Positions 36,101 through 45,032 of a stretch of 64,000 nucleotides of DNA are shown one piece after another. Position 1 is the stretch's first letter. The number at the start of each line of letters is the position of its first letter. This DNA comes from Candidatus Sumerlaeota bacterium (GTDB lineage Bacteria; Sumerlaeota; Sumerlaeia; Sumerlaeales; Sumerlaeaceae), in assembly GCA_026398535.1 (NCBI GenBank), contig JAPLSQ010000061.1, positions 1 through 64,000 of the forward strand, read 5' to 3'. The position numbers were made by a program, and so were the translations under genes. The notes under the pieces were generated by a model. That model saw only the letters and a list, made by a program, of their open reading frames with translations. It did no database searches and was not told where the DNA came from.

Positions 36101-36140
36101 GTTGTCCGTGGTTGTCCGTGTTCATCCGTGTTTGTCCGTG
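36101..36140 (-). repeat. 10-bp tandem repeat (about four units)
   Basis: The + strand reads GTTGTCCGTG, GTTGTCCGTG, TTCATCCGTG, TTTGTCCGTG in exact 10-bp register, with degenerate units on either side. The minus-strand form CACGGACAAC/CACGGATGAA recalls the short CACGGAT-type intergenic repeats found in several environmental phyla. It abuts the YmdB-like start codon. Confidence 0.75.
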
Positions 36141-36201
36141 TTCTCCTACGCACAACACAAGCGGCAACGCATGATCATTCATGGCCGTGCTTTGCTGAAG
36201 A

Positions 36202-38058
36202 TCATATGTTCTTTCGCCGCTGCATACGATTGTAAAATTGTATCGCCGCCACCGCGGCCAGGAATGCCGCGCACGCGGCGCCGAACCAGTCGCCCATATG
36301 CGAATAGAAAGTGAGCTGCCATGTGGGGATGAAAACCGGTTCGACTGTTGCCGCCTGGACGCCAAACGGCGCGCTCCATGTGACCTCACCCGCCGGGGTG
36401 ATGAAAGCGCTGATGCCCGTGTTGGCGCACCGAACGACGGGCCGGCGCGTCTCGATGGCGCGGAAGATGCTCATCACATAGTGCTGCGACGGGCCGGAGG
36501 CCGCGAGCGTGCGCAGAACAGGCGCGCGAAAAAGCGTTCCCCAGAACCCCCCCGCCTTCTCAAGATACTTCGGGTCATACCATGCGTCGTTCGTGATGAC
36601 GCAGATCATGCGCGCCCCGCCGCGCGCCAGACCGCCCGCCAGTCGCGCGAAGGCGCTCTCGAAACAGATCAGCGCGCCATATCGGATCCCGCCCGACTCG
36701 AAAATGGTCTGTTCCACGCCGCGCTGGAAACTGCCCACCATCAGAATGTAATCACGGAAGAAGGGAATCCTGTCAAAATACGGCGCCGCTTCACCGAACG
36801 GCACCAGCTGGACTTTTTCGTAAATGTAAGGCGTCAGGCCGTCCTCGGGCTTGACAAGCCATGCGGCCACAAGCTGTGCCATGTTTTCGGGCTCGAACAG
36901 CTCCGTTGTCCCGTCGTCGCGCGTCCGTAAGCCCAGCCGCGCCAGTGTTCGCGTTGTGGGGGGGGCGTCCTCGTCGGGCGTGAGCAATCCCCCGCCGAGA
37001 CGGGCAAGGTATTCGGACAATGGCATCCGGTTGTCCGCGCCGAAGAAGATGTCCGCGTTCACGTCAAGCGCCAGCCGCCGCAACTGCGCATGCAGCGCGT
37101 TGTCGTAAATAAAAAATGGCGAAATGAAGGCTGATTCGGGCATGACAACAATATGCGGTTCGAGCGGGGCGACGTAACGCGCGAGATCAAACAGTTCAAC
37201 CGCCATCCGCAATTCAATCAACTGTCGCCTTTCATCCGTTGTCTCCGGCGAATATGCCTCCCATTTGTCCGTCTGCGGCACATTCGGCTGAATGACCCCC
37301 ACATGGCAGCGCGGCATTTTGCGCCCCGGTCCCGGGTGACTGCGCATCCGCCAGTGTTTCTCGCGTCCATGCCCCAGCGCGGCAAGCAGCGCAACACATA
37401 TAAGCACAGGCAGACATGCCTTGAATCCGTGATAGAGATGACCGGCCCCGCGACCGCGCGCAAAGCGCACCACGCCGCGCGCAAGAAGCATGACACCCGC
37501 GTTCGCGGCGGCAACCGCAAACGATACACAATACACGCCGGCCACATCCGCCCACTGGATGATCGCGCGCACCGGCCCCGTGTGCTGCGACAGGCCAAGC
37601 GGATTCCACGGAAAGGCCAGATCCGTAAGGCTTCGCAGGTATTCCACGCCCGCCCACAGCGCCCCCACGGCGAACGGCGAGATCCACGCCGGCATGCGAC
37701 GCATCGCATGCGATGCGGTAAACGCGAAAATCATGAGAAAAACCGTCAGCGAAAGCGAAAGCAGAATCACCCCGGCCGGGATGAAGGGATTGAATGCCGT
37801 CAGGGTGTTGAGCCACCACAGGCCAAGGTAATTCCAAGTGAATCCGAAGATCAGCGTGCCCCAAGCCAAACAACGTCCTCTCATTCGGCGCAACGCCATG
37901 AAGAATGGAGCAAGGCCGAACCACGCAAGCCACGACCAGGAAAACAATGGAAAAACAAAACCGCCGCACAATCCGCTGGCAAAACACATCGCGAAATCAA
38001 GGCGATTGCGCTGCCATTCCCCGCGCGAGGGAAACAATGCGGCCAAACGCCTGATCAT
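36202..38058 (-). CDS. lnt: Apolipoprotein N-acyltransferase
   Basis: About 618 residues from ATG 38058, which overlaps the folD stop (ATGA). Several N-terminal membrane helices are followed by the nitrilase-like domain: the Glu of MPESAFIS, the Lys of YEKVQLVPFGE and the Cys of ICFESAFARL form the catalytic triad, and VITNDAWYD follows. It adds the third acyl chain to bacterial lipoproteins at the outer face of the inner membrane. The window also encodes a lipoprotein (47792-48118). A C-terminal membrane helix (WFGAACAAFLAAVAAI) is present. A region of about 40 residues in the nitrilase domain looks expanded relative to short forms. Confidence 0.95.
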   Translation of the reverse strand: MIRRLAALFPSRGEWQRNRLDFAMCFASGLCGGFVFPLFSWSWLAWFGLAPFFMALRRMRGRCLAWGTLIFGFTWNYLGLWWLNTLTAFNPFIPAGVILLSLSLTVFLMIFAFTASHAMRRMPAWISPFAVGALWAGVEYLRSLTDLAFPWNPLGLSQHTGPVRAIIQWADVAGVYCVSFAVAAANAGVMLLARGVVRFARGRGAGHLYHGFKACLPVLICVALLAALGHGREKHWRMRSHPGPGRKMPRCHVGVIQPNVPQTDKWEAYSPETTDERRQLIELRMAVELFDLARYVAPLEPHIVVMPESAFISPFFIYDNALHAQLRRLALDVNADIFFGADNRMPLSEYLARLGGGLLTPDEDAPPTTRTLARLGLRTRDDGTTELFEPENMAQLVAAWLVKPEDGLTPYIYEKVQLVPFGEAAPYFDRIPFFRDYILMVGSFQRGVEQTIFESGGIRYGALICFESAFARLAGGLARGGARMICVITNDAWYDPKYLEKAGGFWGTLFRAPVLRTLAASGPSQHYVMSIFRAIETRRPVVRCANTGISAFITPAGEVTWSAPFGVQAATVEPVFIPTWQLTFYSHMGDWFGAACAAFLAAVAAIQFYNRMQRRKNI

Positions 38059-38945
38059 GAATTCTGCAATGCCGTCTTGGCGCATTCGAGGGTGTTGTGC
38101 AGGAGCATCGCGATGGTCATGGGGCCGACGCCGCCCGGAACAGGCGTAATGGCCGACGCCGCATCGCGCGCCTCCTCGAAGTCCACATCGCCCACAAGCC
38201 GGCTGCCCTTTGGCGCCGCCGGATCGTCCACGCGGTTGATGCCCACATCAATAACCACCGCGCCCGATTTGATCCAGGAACCTTTGACAAAACGCGGCTG
38301 GCCGATGGCCGCGATGAGTATGTCGGCGCGCCGCACGATGTCGGGCAGTCCTTCGGAGCGCGAATGGCAGACGCACACTGTCGCATCGCCCCCCGCGCCC
38401 TTGCGCATGAGCAGTTGCGCCACCGGTTTCCCGACGAGGTTGCTGCGCCCGATGATGACGGCGAACCGCCCGCGCGTTTCGATGCCCTCCTCCATGAGCA
38501 GACGCTGAATGCCCAGCGGCGTGCACGGAACGGGCGCGGGCAGACCAAGCGATAGTTTACCGACATTGACCGGATGGAAACCGTCCACATCCTTTTCGGG
38601 CCGGATGCGCTCGAGCAGCGCCTGCTCGCTCAGCCCCTGCGGCAATGGCAACTGCAACAGGATGCCATGCACGCGCGGATCCTCATTGAGCTCATCAATC
38701 ACGGTTTCAATCTCAACCTGCGCCGCCGCCGCATGCATAGCGCGGATTTCAGAAAACCATCCCAGCTCGAGGCACGCCTTGCGCTTGTTGCGCACATAAA
38801 CCTGCGAGGCGGGATGCTCGCCCACAATGATGACGACAAGACCGGGAACAACACCAGATTGCGCGCGAAACTCGGCCGCCCCGGCAGCCGTCCGAGAGAG
38901 AGAGAGAGCCGCAATGGCTGCTCCGTCGATGATCCGCGCCGTCAT
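38055..38945 (-). CDS. folD: Methylenetetrahydrofolate dehydrogenase/cyclohydrolase
   Basis: 296 residues from ATG 38945, overlapping the stop of the upstream glycoside hydrolase gene (ATGA). VGEHPASQVYVRNKRKAC has the catalytic Tyr and Lys; GILLQLPLPQGL, EKDVDGFHPVNVG, TPLGIQRLL and IIGRSNLVGKPVAQLL give the NADP-binding and folate-binding motifs; ITPVPGGVGPMTIAMLL is the C-terminal motif. The 5' end carries a (GA)7-type repeat inside the coding region (38894-38908), changing residues about 13-17 to ALSLSR. Catalyses interconversion of methylene- and formyl-tetrahydrofolate. Confidence 0.96.
   Translation of the reverse strand: MTARIIDGAAIAALSLSRTAAGAAEFRAQSGVVPGLVVIIVGEHPASQVYVRNKRKACLELGWFSEIRAMHAAAAQVEIETVIDELNEDPRVHGILLQLPLPQGLSEQALLERIRPEKDVDGFHPVNVGKLSLGLPAPVPCTPLGIQRLLMEEGIETRGRFAVIIGRSNLVGKPVAQLLMRKGAGGDATVCVCHSRSEGLPDIVRRADILIAAIGQPRFVKGSWIKSGAVVIDVGINRVDDPAAPKGSRLVGDVDFEEARDAASAITPVPGGVGPMTIAMLLHNTLECAKTALQNS
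38894..38908 (+). repeat. Dinucleotide (GA)n tract inside folD
   Basis: GAGAGAGAGAGAGAG, 15 nt, lies 37 to 51 bases after the start codon of folD on the minus strand (read as CT repeats). Loss or gain of one unit would shift the frame. Confidence 0.85.
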
Positions 38946-41488
38946 TTCACCACCGCCACTCCCCAGCCGCCCGCCAGAAGCCAGTTCATGTCGCCCCCGT
39001 TCCACATGAACGAGCGCACGGAAGCGCTATCGTCGTAATCATCGCGGTCGTTCACCTGCACATCCCACGAAACAAGATCGCCACACCGGGGCGTGTAGCC
39101 GCCGAACGCGCTTTTGGGAATGAAGGCTTCCATGAAATACCCACCGGGCCGCGATTTCGCGGCGATCCGGCTGCCGGGAACCTGTTTCTCAAAATCGCTT
39201 ACAATGGCGTTGTTGCCGCCCATGCCCGGAGAAAGCGCGAAATGGCTGTCGCCCGCCGGTTTATCATAGTAATAATTGCCCTTGTAGCCCGCCGGGGCGA
39301 GATAGATTTCGATGGAGTCGCCGCGGTAAACGTCCCCCGCCATGCCATACTTGTTCATCATGGGAAAATCGTCGGTCACATCCGCGCCGATATAAATGCC
39401 GTCGGCTGTCCAGACCGCGGCCACGCTGGCCGAAATGTCGACCGGGCCGGTGTAGTCGCCGCGCGTGAGCTGGTCGCGGCTGCCCAGTTGCATCCTCGGC
39501 ACGCCGGCGAACTCGCGCAGGCTTGCGTCGATGACCGGCGGAGTGTCGCGCAGCGGCGTCACGGCAACCGCGAACGCGCGCTGCGACTTGAGCTTCGAGC
39601 CGGCAGGCGCGCCCTCATCGCGCCAATCGAGGCGGATCACCGTCGTGCCGCGCACGCCCTGAAACACCGAAGCAGGTATCAGTTCATCACTCTCAAAAAA
39701 AAAGCTGTCGGGCACGTGATGCCCAACCGCCGCGGCATGGGGATTGAAAACCCCCGAAGGCAGGCTCAATCCCGGCAGGGGCGGTTCGGCCGCAAACTGC
39801 CAGCCGCATCGCCCCTTGAGATTGATGTTCTGAAGCGTGATGCTTGTCATGATTTCCTTTGTTCCCGTCGTAAAGAAGGGACGGAAACGTCCGAGCAATT
39901 CCGGGCGCACCCAAATGCGCAACTCTTTGACAACGGTGCGGCGCGCGGAGGGAATCTTGGCCTTGATCGTGTGCCAGCCGGGTTTCGTGAGCAGTGGCAC
40001 GGAAAAAGTGAGCGTGGAACCGCTTTTCACCGGCCATCCGGCGGGCGGCTCGATGCGAATCTCGTCAAGCCGCGCATCGCTCATCGCGATCGTGAGTGTC
40101 GTGGAAACGCTCTGACCGGGCGACGCCATGATCGCGTTCTTCTCCCATCGTGTCATCGCGTTTTCCTCGAGCTCACAGCTTATCACGGGCACATAGACGG
40201 GCGCGGGCATGGCCGGCACGCGCGCCTGGTTGTTCCAGAATTCAACCGGCAGTTTTTCGCCGAGCATGGTGGTGTAACTATGATAGCCCGCCGCATCGCC
40301 CTTCCCCTTCGGTTCTGTCGTGATGCCGTCCTCGGTGAATTTCACATCCACAGCATCCTCTGTCGACCACACGGCGAGTTTGCGGCGCCGGTCGTCGGGT
40401 TTGCGCCCCCGCTCGGCGAACAGCAGCGCCTGAACCTTGTCCGCCAAGTAAACCGGCCCGACCAGCTCATAATCCTGCAGTTGCGCGATCATCGTCTTGT
40501 AGGCTTGGAAGGCGGGCTTCTTGCGGCATTCGGGCGGCAGGGTTGTCATGCCCAGCTTTGTGCCCCAGTCACCGCCGGGGTCCGACACATTATCCGTCAG
40601 CGTGAACGGAAACACGCGCTCCACACCCGCGCCGATCATGAGCAGTATCTCGCGCATCCAGAGCACGGCCTGAACCTGCTCGCTGACGCCCTCGGCGAAG
40701 TAAGTAGTCACGCCTTGCTCAGTCACCCAGATGGGGCATTTTTTGCCGTGGCGCTCGAGCACGAGTCGCAGCTCGCGCACTTCATCGGGCATGCGGGCTT
40801 CGGGCTTGTCCACGCGATAATAATGATACGAGGCGACGTCGAAACAATCCGTGCCCGCAAGGTCGAGCACCTTTTCAATGAACGGCAGATCAAGCCCCGC
40901 GTTTGTGAAGGCAACGATTTTCACGGCAGGATTGGCCGCGCGCGCTTTCTCCGCCGTCAGGACGAGGAGTTTGGCGTAATCCGTTGCGTTGGGCTGGGGA
41001 CGCCAGAAGGGCAGGATGTTCGGCTCGTTCCAAACCTCCCAGTAATTGCAGTAGCCCTTGTAGCGGCCCACCACCCGGGTTACATATCGGGCCCATTCCG
41101 CGCGCTGCTCGTTGTTGGCGGGACCGCGGCTGTCGCGCCATGCCGCGCCATAATCGAGGATTGGAAACATCTGAACACCGTTGGAACGGTAGAGCTTCGA
41201 CGCCGAGTCGGTCTTGCTGAAATCCCACTTGTCCGGCTGTTTCTCAATATCGCTCCACCAGAAATCCGATCTGTCCCATTTCACGCCAAGCTCTTTCATC
41301 AGCTCCCAGCGCTGCTTCAGCTCATCAGCCTGATCGGGGCGATGGAAGTACCCGACCCCGTTGATGCCGAAATATGTGGGCGGATTAAGCGGAGCCGTCG
41401 CGTCCAGCGCTCCCGGTGGCGTCTGGCACCAGCCGGGCATGGCCGCGGCGGCAATCAACAAAACCCATATGCGCGTAATGCCATTCAT
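38942..41488 (-). CDS. Secreted (beta/alpha)8 glycoside hydrolase with CBM9-like domain
   Basis: About 848 residues from ATG 41488, preceded by AGGAGG with ideal spacing; the frame extends to 41536. A signal peptide (LLIAAAAMPGWCQ) leads to a TIM-barrel of about 350 residues, with the acid/base Glu155 in WEVWNEPN and the nucleophile Glu257 in WVTEQGVT, as in clan GH-A (GH5/GH39-like) enzymes. Beta-sandwich domains follow, and the last 200 residues contain ASVAAVWTADGIYIGADVTDD and YRGDSIEIYLAP, a CBM9-like domain. Substrate unknown. It is joined to folD by a 4-nt overlap, an unusual pairing. Confidence 0.88.
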   Translation of the reverse strand: MNGITRIWVLLIAAAAMPGWCQTPPGALDATAPLNPPTYFGINGVGYFHRPDQADELKQRWELMKELGVKWDRSDFWWSDIEKQPDKWDFSKTDSASKLYRSNGVQMFPILDYGAAWRDSRGPANNEQRAEWARYVTRVVGRYKGYCNYWEVWNEPNILPFWRPQPNATDYAKLLVLTAEKARAANPAVKIVAFTNAGLDLPFIEKVLDLAGTDCFDVASYHYYRVDKPEARMPDEVRELRLVLERHGKKCPIWVTEQGVTTYFAEGVSEQVQAVLWMREILLMIGAGVERVFPFTLTDNVSDPGGDWGTKLGMTTLPPECRKKPAFQAYKTMIAQLQDYELVGPVYLADKVQALLFAERGRKPDDRRRKLAVWSTEDAVDVKFTEDGITTEPKGKGDAAGYHSYTTMLGEKLPVEFWNNQARVPAMPAPVYVPVISCELEENAMTRWEKNAIMASPGQSVSTTLTIAMSDARLDEIRIEPPAGWPVKSGSTLTFSVPLLTKPGWHTIKAKIPSARRTVVKELRIWVRPELLGRFRPFFTTGTKEIMTSITLQNINLKGRCGWQFAAEPPLPGLSLPSGVFNPHAAAVGHHVPDSFFFESDELIPASVFQGVRGTTVIRLDWRDEGAPAGSKLKSQRAFAVAVTPLRDTPPVIDASLREFAGVPRMQLGSRDQLTRGDYTGPVDISASVAAVWTADGIYIGADVTDDFPMMNKYGMAGDVYRGDSIEIYLAPAGYKGNYYYDKPAGDSHFALSPGMGGNNAIVSDFEKQVPGSRIAAKSRPGGYFMEAFIPKSAFGGYTPRCGDLVSWDVQVNDRDDYDDSASVRSFMWNGGDMNWLLAGGWGVAVVK

Positions 41489-41552
41489 GAAGAACCTCCT
41501 GATTAAGTTGCCGTTCCGACACGACACATCTGACAATATTGTCCCCTGCGCA

Positions 41553-42359
41553 TCAGGCAGCCCCCATCTCCTTCACCCGCTCGCGGTAGGCGTCCAGTTC
41601 GCACGCAAACACGTCACGGATGATCTCCTCGCTCAGCAATTGCGACTTATCGTGCCAGTGCAGGCGCACATTGAGGCAGGCAATCTGGTCGGCATAATGC
41701 GTAAGCGCGCCGACATCGTGCGAAACCATGATGACCGTCAGGCCGAAACCATTGCGCAGTTGCCGCATAAAATGCAGGAATTCCTGTTGTCCATGGGAAT
41801 CCAGTCCGGCTGTCGGCTCATCGAGGATGAGCAGGCGGGGCTGGCAGATAAGCGCCCGCGCGATGAACACTCGCTGCTGCTGTCCGCCCGACATGCGGCC
41901 GATCGGACGGTTGCGCAATCCCCCGACGCCCGTCATTTCCAGCAGTTCGCCGGCGCGGTCGCGCACGATGCGCGGAATCCGCCACAGCATCCCCGTCCGG
42001 GCCACGGCGCCCATCAGCACCACGTCCAGCGCGGTCGCCGGAAAATTCTTGTCGATCTCATTGCGCTGCGGAACATAGCCGATCACAGACCGCCGCGACC
42101 CGCGAAGCTCGCGCGGCGCCGCGCGAAAAATCTCGATGTGCCCCTCCTGCGGCTCAAGCGCGCCGAGCATCAGTTTCAGCAGCGTCGTCTTGCCGCCGCC
42201 ATTCGGGCCGATGATGCCGAGAAAGACGCCCTCGTCGATGCAGAATGTCACACCGTCCAGCACCGTACGGCTGGCGCGGCGGTAGGTCACATCCTTGAGA
42301 CAGACCACCGCCTCGCGGCATGAGCAGGCGGGCGCTTCTTCGCAATTGCATTTGATCAT
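41553..42359 (-). CDS. Metal-type ABC transporter ATPase (ZnuC/MntB-like)
   Basis: About 268 residues from ATG 42359. Walker A IGPNGGGKTTLL, Q-loop YVPQRNEIDKNFPATALDVVLMG, signature MSGGQQQRVFIARAL and Walker B LLILDEPTAGLD are intact; the VPQ...FPxT segment is characteristic of Zn/Mn ABC importers. The N-terminus carries a Cys-rich stretch (KCNCEEAPACSC), possibly metal binding. No permease or binding-protein gene is adjacent, so it is an orphan ATPase here. It lies downstream of htrA on the same strand. Confidence 0.88.
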   Translation of the reverse strand: MIKCNCEEAPACSCREAVVCLKDVTYRRASRTVLDGVTFCIDEGVFLGIIGPNGGGKTTLLKLMLGALEPQEGHIEIFRAAPRELRGSRRSVIGYVPQRNEIDKNFPATALDVVLMGAVARTGMLWRIPRIVRDRAGELLEMTGVGGLRNRPIGRMSGGQQQRVFIARALICQPRLLILDEPTAGLDSHGQQEFLHFMRQLRNGFGLTVIMVSHDVGALTHYADQIACLNVRLHWHDKSQLLSEEIIRDVFACELDAYRERVKEMGAA

Positions 42360-42428
42360 GACCCGATCACAACACCCCCGCGGGGCCGAAAGCAAACAGA
42401 GTTTGCCTGCGAACGGGCGCAAGACGCA

Positions 42429-43598
42429 TTACTGCTGCTGTTGCCGGACGGCTTCGGTGATGGTGTAGTCGATGGTGAGTTTCTTGCCGCCCCTGTCGAC
42501 CTCGCAACGCACGGTCGAACCGACCTGCTGTGTCCAGAACTGGCTGGCGAAATCCTTGACGTTCTTTATCGCGCAGCCATTGACGCTGACCACAATATCG
42601 CCCACGCGGAGACCAGCGCGCTCGGCGGGTCCGGCGCGCGCGATATCGGCGACGATGGCTCCGCTGGCAGCCTGCGAGCCCACCATGCGCGCCATGCGTC
42701 CGTTGACATTCAGCACATGAAAATCCACCATGCGCGAACGGAAGCGCCCGTGTTTTATGATCTCATCCGCCACAATCTTCACATGGTTGACCGGGATGGC
42801 AAAGCCCACACCCTCCGAGCCACCGCTTCGCGAAACGATGAAGGTGTTGATCCCCACCAGCTCACCGCTGGCGTTGATGAGCGGGCCGCCGCTATTGCCC
42901 GGATTGATCGCCGCGTCCGTCTGGATCATGTTCTGGTAAATGCGCTGCGCGGCGCCATCCGCGCGGAAGCTCCGCCCAAGCGCGCTCACCACGCCCACCG
43001 TCACCGTGGGACGGGGATCGCTGATCACGTTCCCGAACGGATTGCCCATCGCCAGAACCCACTCGCCCACCATCAGCTCATCGCTGTTGCCCATCTTCAC
43101 GGCGGGAAGGTTTTTTTCATTCACCTTCAGCAGCGCGACATCCAGAAATTCGTCCGAATCAATTGGCATCGCGGACAGCTCGCGCCCGTCCATCATCGTG
43201 ACAAATATCTCCGACGCGCCACGCACAACATGGTCGTTCGTGATCACCAGTCCATCGGGGTCGATGATGACGCCGGAGCCAAGATAAGGAATCTTCTCTT
43301 TGTAGGGCGAGATGGTGAAATTTGAGAAAAAATCCTGAACTGGACTGAAGACGTAGGATGTGCGCGAGGCGCCAATGCTGACAACAGCCGGCGACACGCG
43401 CTCGGCGGCGTCGACGATCTCGGTGCGGCGCGCCATCGCACTGCCCTGCGGTGCATTCGCCGCCGCGGCCGATGCCTGAGACACAACAGCCGGAACGCCA
43501 AGGCCATGCGATACGCGCCACACTCCCCACCAGCCCAGCACGAGGCTCAGCCCCGCGCTGAGCAACAACACAGACTTCAAAGATAACAGACGCGGCAT
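42429..43598 (-). CDS. HtrA/DegP-family serine protease with PDZ domain
   Basis: 389 residues. One N-terminal membrane segment (about 10-27) followed by the trypsin-like domain with His123 (VITNDHVVRG), Asp153 (DVALLKVN) and Ser236 (NPGNSGGPL). A single PDZ domain covers about 290-375 (ADIARAGPAERAGLRVGDIVVSVNG). Acts in periplasmic or envelope protein quality control. ATG 43598 follows GCAGGAG. In the leftward gene row after the DUF4340 gene; the gap is about 85 bp, so cotranscription is possible. Confidence 0.94.
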   Translation of the reverse strand: MPRLLSLKSVLLLSAGLSLVLGWWGVWRVSHGLGVPAVVSQASAAAANAPQGSAMARRTEIVDAAERVSPAVVSIGASRTSYVFSPVQDFFSNFTISPYKEKIPYLGSGVIIDPDGLVITNDHVVRGASEIFVTMMDGRELSAMPIDSDEFLDVALLKVNEKNLPAVKMGNSDELMVGEWVLAMGNPFGNVISDPRPTVTVGVVSALGRSFRADGAAQRIYQNMIQTDAAINPGNSGGPLINASGELVGINTFIVSRSGGSEGVGFAIPVNHVKIVADEIIKHGRFRSRMVDFHVLNVNGRMARMVGSQAASGAIVADIARAGPAERAGLRVGDIVVSVNGCAIKNVKDFASQFWTQQVGSTVRCEVDRGGKKLTIDYTITEAVRQQQQ

Positions 43599-43683
43599 TT
43601 CAATAACTCCTGCCTTCCACAGAAAACATACAAGCAGCGAGCGGACATTTTTTCAGCTCTTCTTCCCAACCCTTCTCACCCTC

Positions 43684-44928
43684 TTAAAATTGCGTTTCAG
43701 GTTTCGGAGGAGGAGGAGGAACTGGCGGAAGCGGCGGCGGCACAGGAGGCTTCACCGCCGTTGCCGTGATGGGCGCGGCAGCAGGCGCGGGGGCCACAAC
43801 GACTGCCGGAGGCGCGGGTGGAGCAGGAGCGGCCGCAGTGGCGCTTGTCGCGGACACGGCGGGCTTTGTCATCGTAGTCATCGACTCCGCAGGTTTCGGC
43901 GGCTCGAGAGGCGCCGGGGGCGGAGTGGCAGCCGCCGCAGCAGGGGCCGATGTCGGCGTGTCCTTGACGACCAGTTCATCAGGGTTCGGCGTCAGCGTGT
44001 TCGCCTGGTATTCCGAAATCGTGAAAATCGTGTCCTGATCTGTCCGCTTGACATAGAACATGCTCTTCTCGCTGTCCTTTTTGCCGATGAGCAGGTGATC
44101 GGTGACCTGCTTCGTCGGCGATGTGGAGCGGTCCTCATGGGTCAAGGCAAGCCGCTGCATGGGCGGCTCGAGACCGAAATCCGAAAGCGGCTGGGTGGTT
44201 TCGCGCTTGGCGAAGTCGTTGGCGCGCAGGGTTGATATCATCGAAACCAGCGCCTGCACCTTGTTCGCGACGGCATTGCCGGCCGCGGGTTTTTCCGCGC
44301 GCCAATTGCCCTCGATCTTGCGCAGGGCGAAAGTGCCCGATGTGCCCTCGGCTTCCAGCGCCATGATCGAATCACTCGACATCTCGAAGATCGTCTTGTC
44401 GCGCCAGCCCTCGGGTTTGTTGAACACATAGGTCAGCGAGGCATTTGCCTCGATGACCTGCTCACCGCCGGCGGGACGCACGAATGTGGAGAAGAAGGCG
44501 GGGCTTGCCTTGCCGATATACAGGTCGGTGATAAGGCTGTTGTTCGCGCCGAACATTTTCACGCGCGTGGCGCTTGTTTCGTTGACGTTGTACTCGCCGA
44601 AGTTCTCCGGGTTGGTGGAAACAATCGTTCCCTTGATTTCCTTCTCGAGCGCGTTGAACAGGCCGTTGACAAGGTTCTTGTCTGCGCGGTGCTTGTTGGC
44701 CGCATCGATGTGCCACACGGCGTCCGCGCGCGTAAGCGTCACAAGCGCGGCGTCAGGCGCCTTGATCTCGATGCGCTCGACGGTGCTTGAGGTCACGCCG
44801 TCCAGAACCTTGGCGGTGTTGGGCGCGGCTTTCTGGACGATGGCCTCCTCGCGTCTGCTGTACCACACGGCCGCCGCGATTAGAACCGCGGCAAGGATAA
44901 AGAGCACAAGTGTCTGTTTCGTGTTCAT
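43684..44928 (-). CDS. DUF4340 protein with Pro/Ala-rich tail
   Basis: 414 residues. One membrane helix (about 8-23) is followed by a periplasmic beta-rich DUF4340 domain (SSTVERIEIKAPDAALVTLTRADAVW..., YIGKASPAFFSTFVRPAGG..., LLIGKKDSEKSMFYVKR). The last 90 residues are a low-complexity Pro/Ala/Thr/Val tail with runs such as PPVPPPLPPVPPPPPK, likely an extended spacer or a binding region. DUF4340 proteins commonly accompany GldF/GldG-type ABC systems, as here. Confidence 0.9.
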   Translation of the reverse strand: MNTKQTLVLFILAAVLIAAAVWYSRREEAIVQKAAPNTAKVLDGVTSSTVERIEIKAPDAALVTLTRADAVWHIDAANKHRADKNLVNGLFNALEKEIKGTIVSTNPENFGEYNVNETSATRVKMFGANNSLITDLYIGKASPAFFSTFVRPAGGEQVIEANASLTYVFNKPEGWRDKTIFEMSSDSIMALEAEGTSGTFALRKIEGNWRAEKPAAGNAVANKVQALVSMISTLRANDFAKRETTQPLSDFGLEPPMQRLALTHEDRSTSPTKQVTDHLLIGKKDSEKSMFYVKRTDQDTIFTISEYQANTLTPNPDELVVKDTPTSAPAAAAATPPPAPLEPPKPAESMTTMTKPAVSATSATAAAPAPPAPPAVVVAPAPAAAPITATAVKPPVPPPLPPVPPPPPKPETQF

Positions 44929-45032
44929 GTCACACGGCCTCTCTTAAAAGAATTCGCTCTGCGGGCGGGATCGCCGATACCGCCCGCCTGTTGCTGCTGT
45001 CGTTAGTTTGTCCCTTACTGTCCTTAAAACAC

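Noticed and set aside
37153..38508. A 451-residue + strand frame antisense to lnt and folD
   Set aside because: Both lnt and folD are complete and well conserved, and the antisense product lacks any recognised domain.
39242..41506. A 754-residue open frame on the + strand, antisense to the glycoside hydrolase gene
   Set aside because: The opposite strand has a clear enzyme with catalytic motifs, a signal peptide and a strong ribosome-binding site. The antisense frame shows no recognised motif; it reflects GC-rich codon usage.
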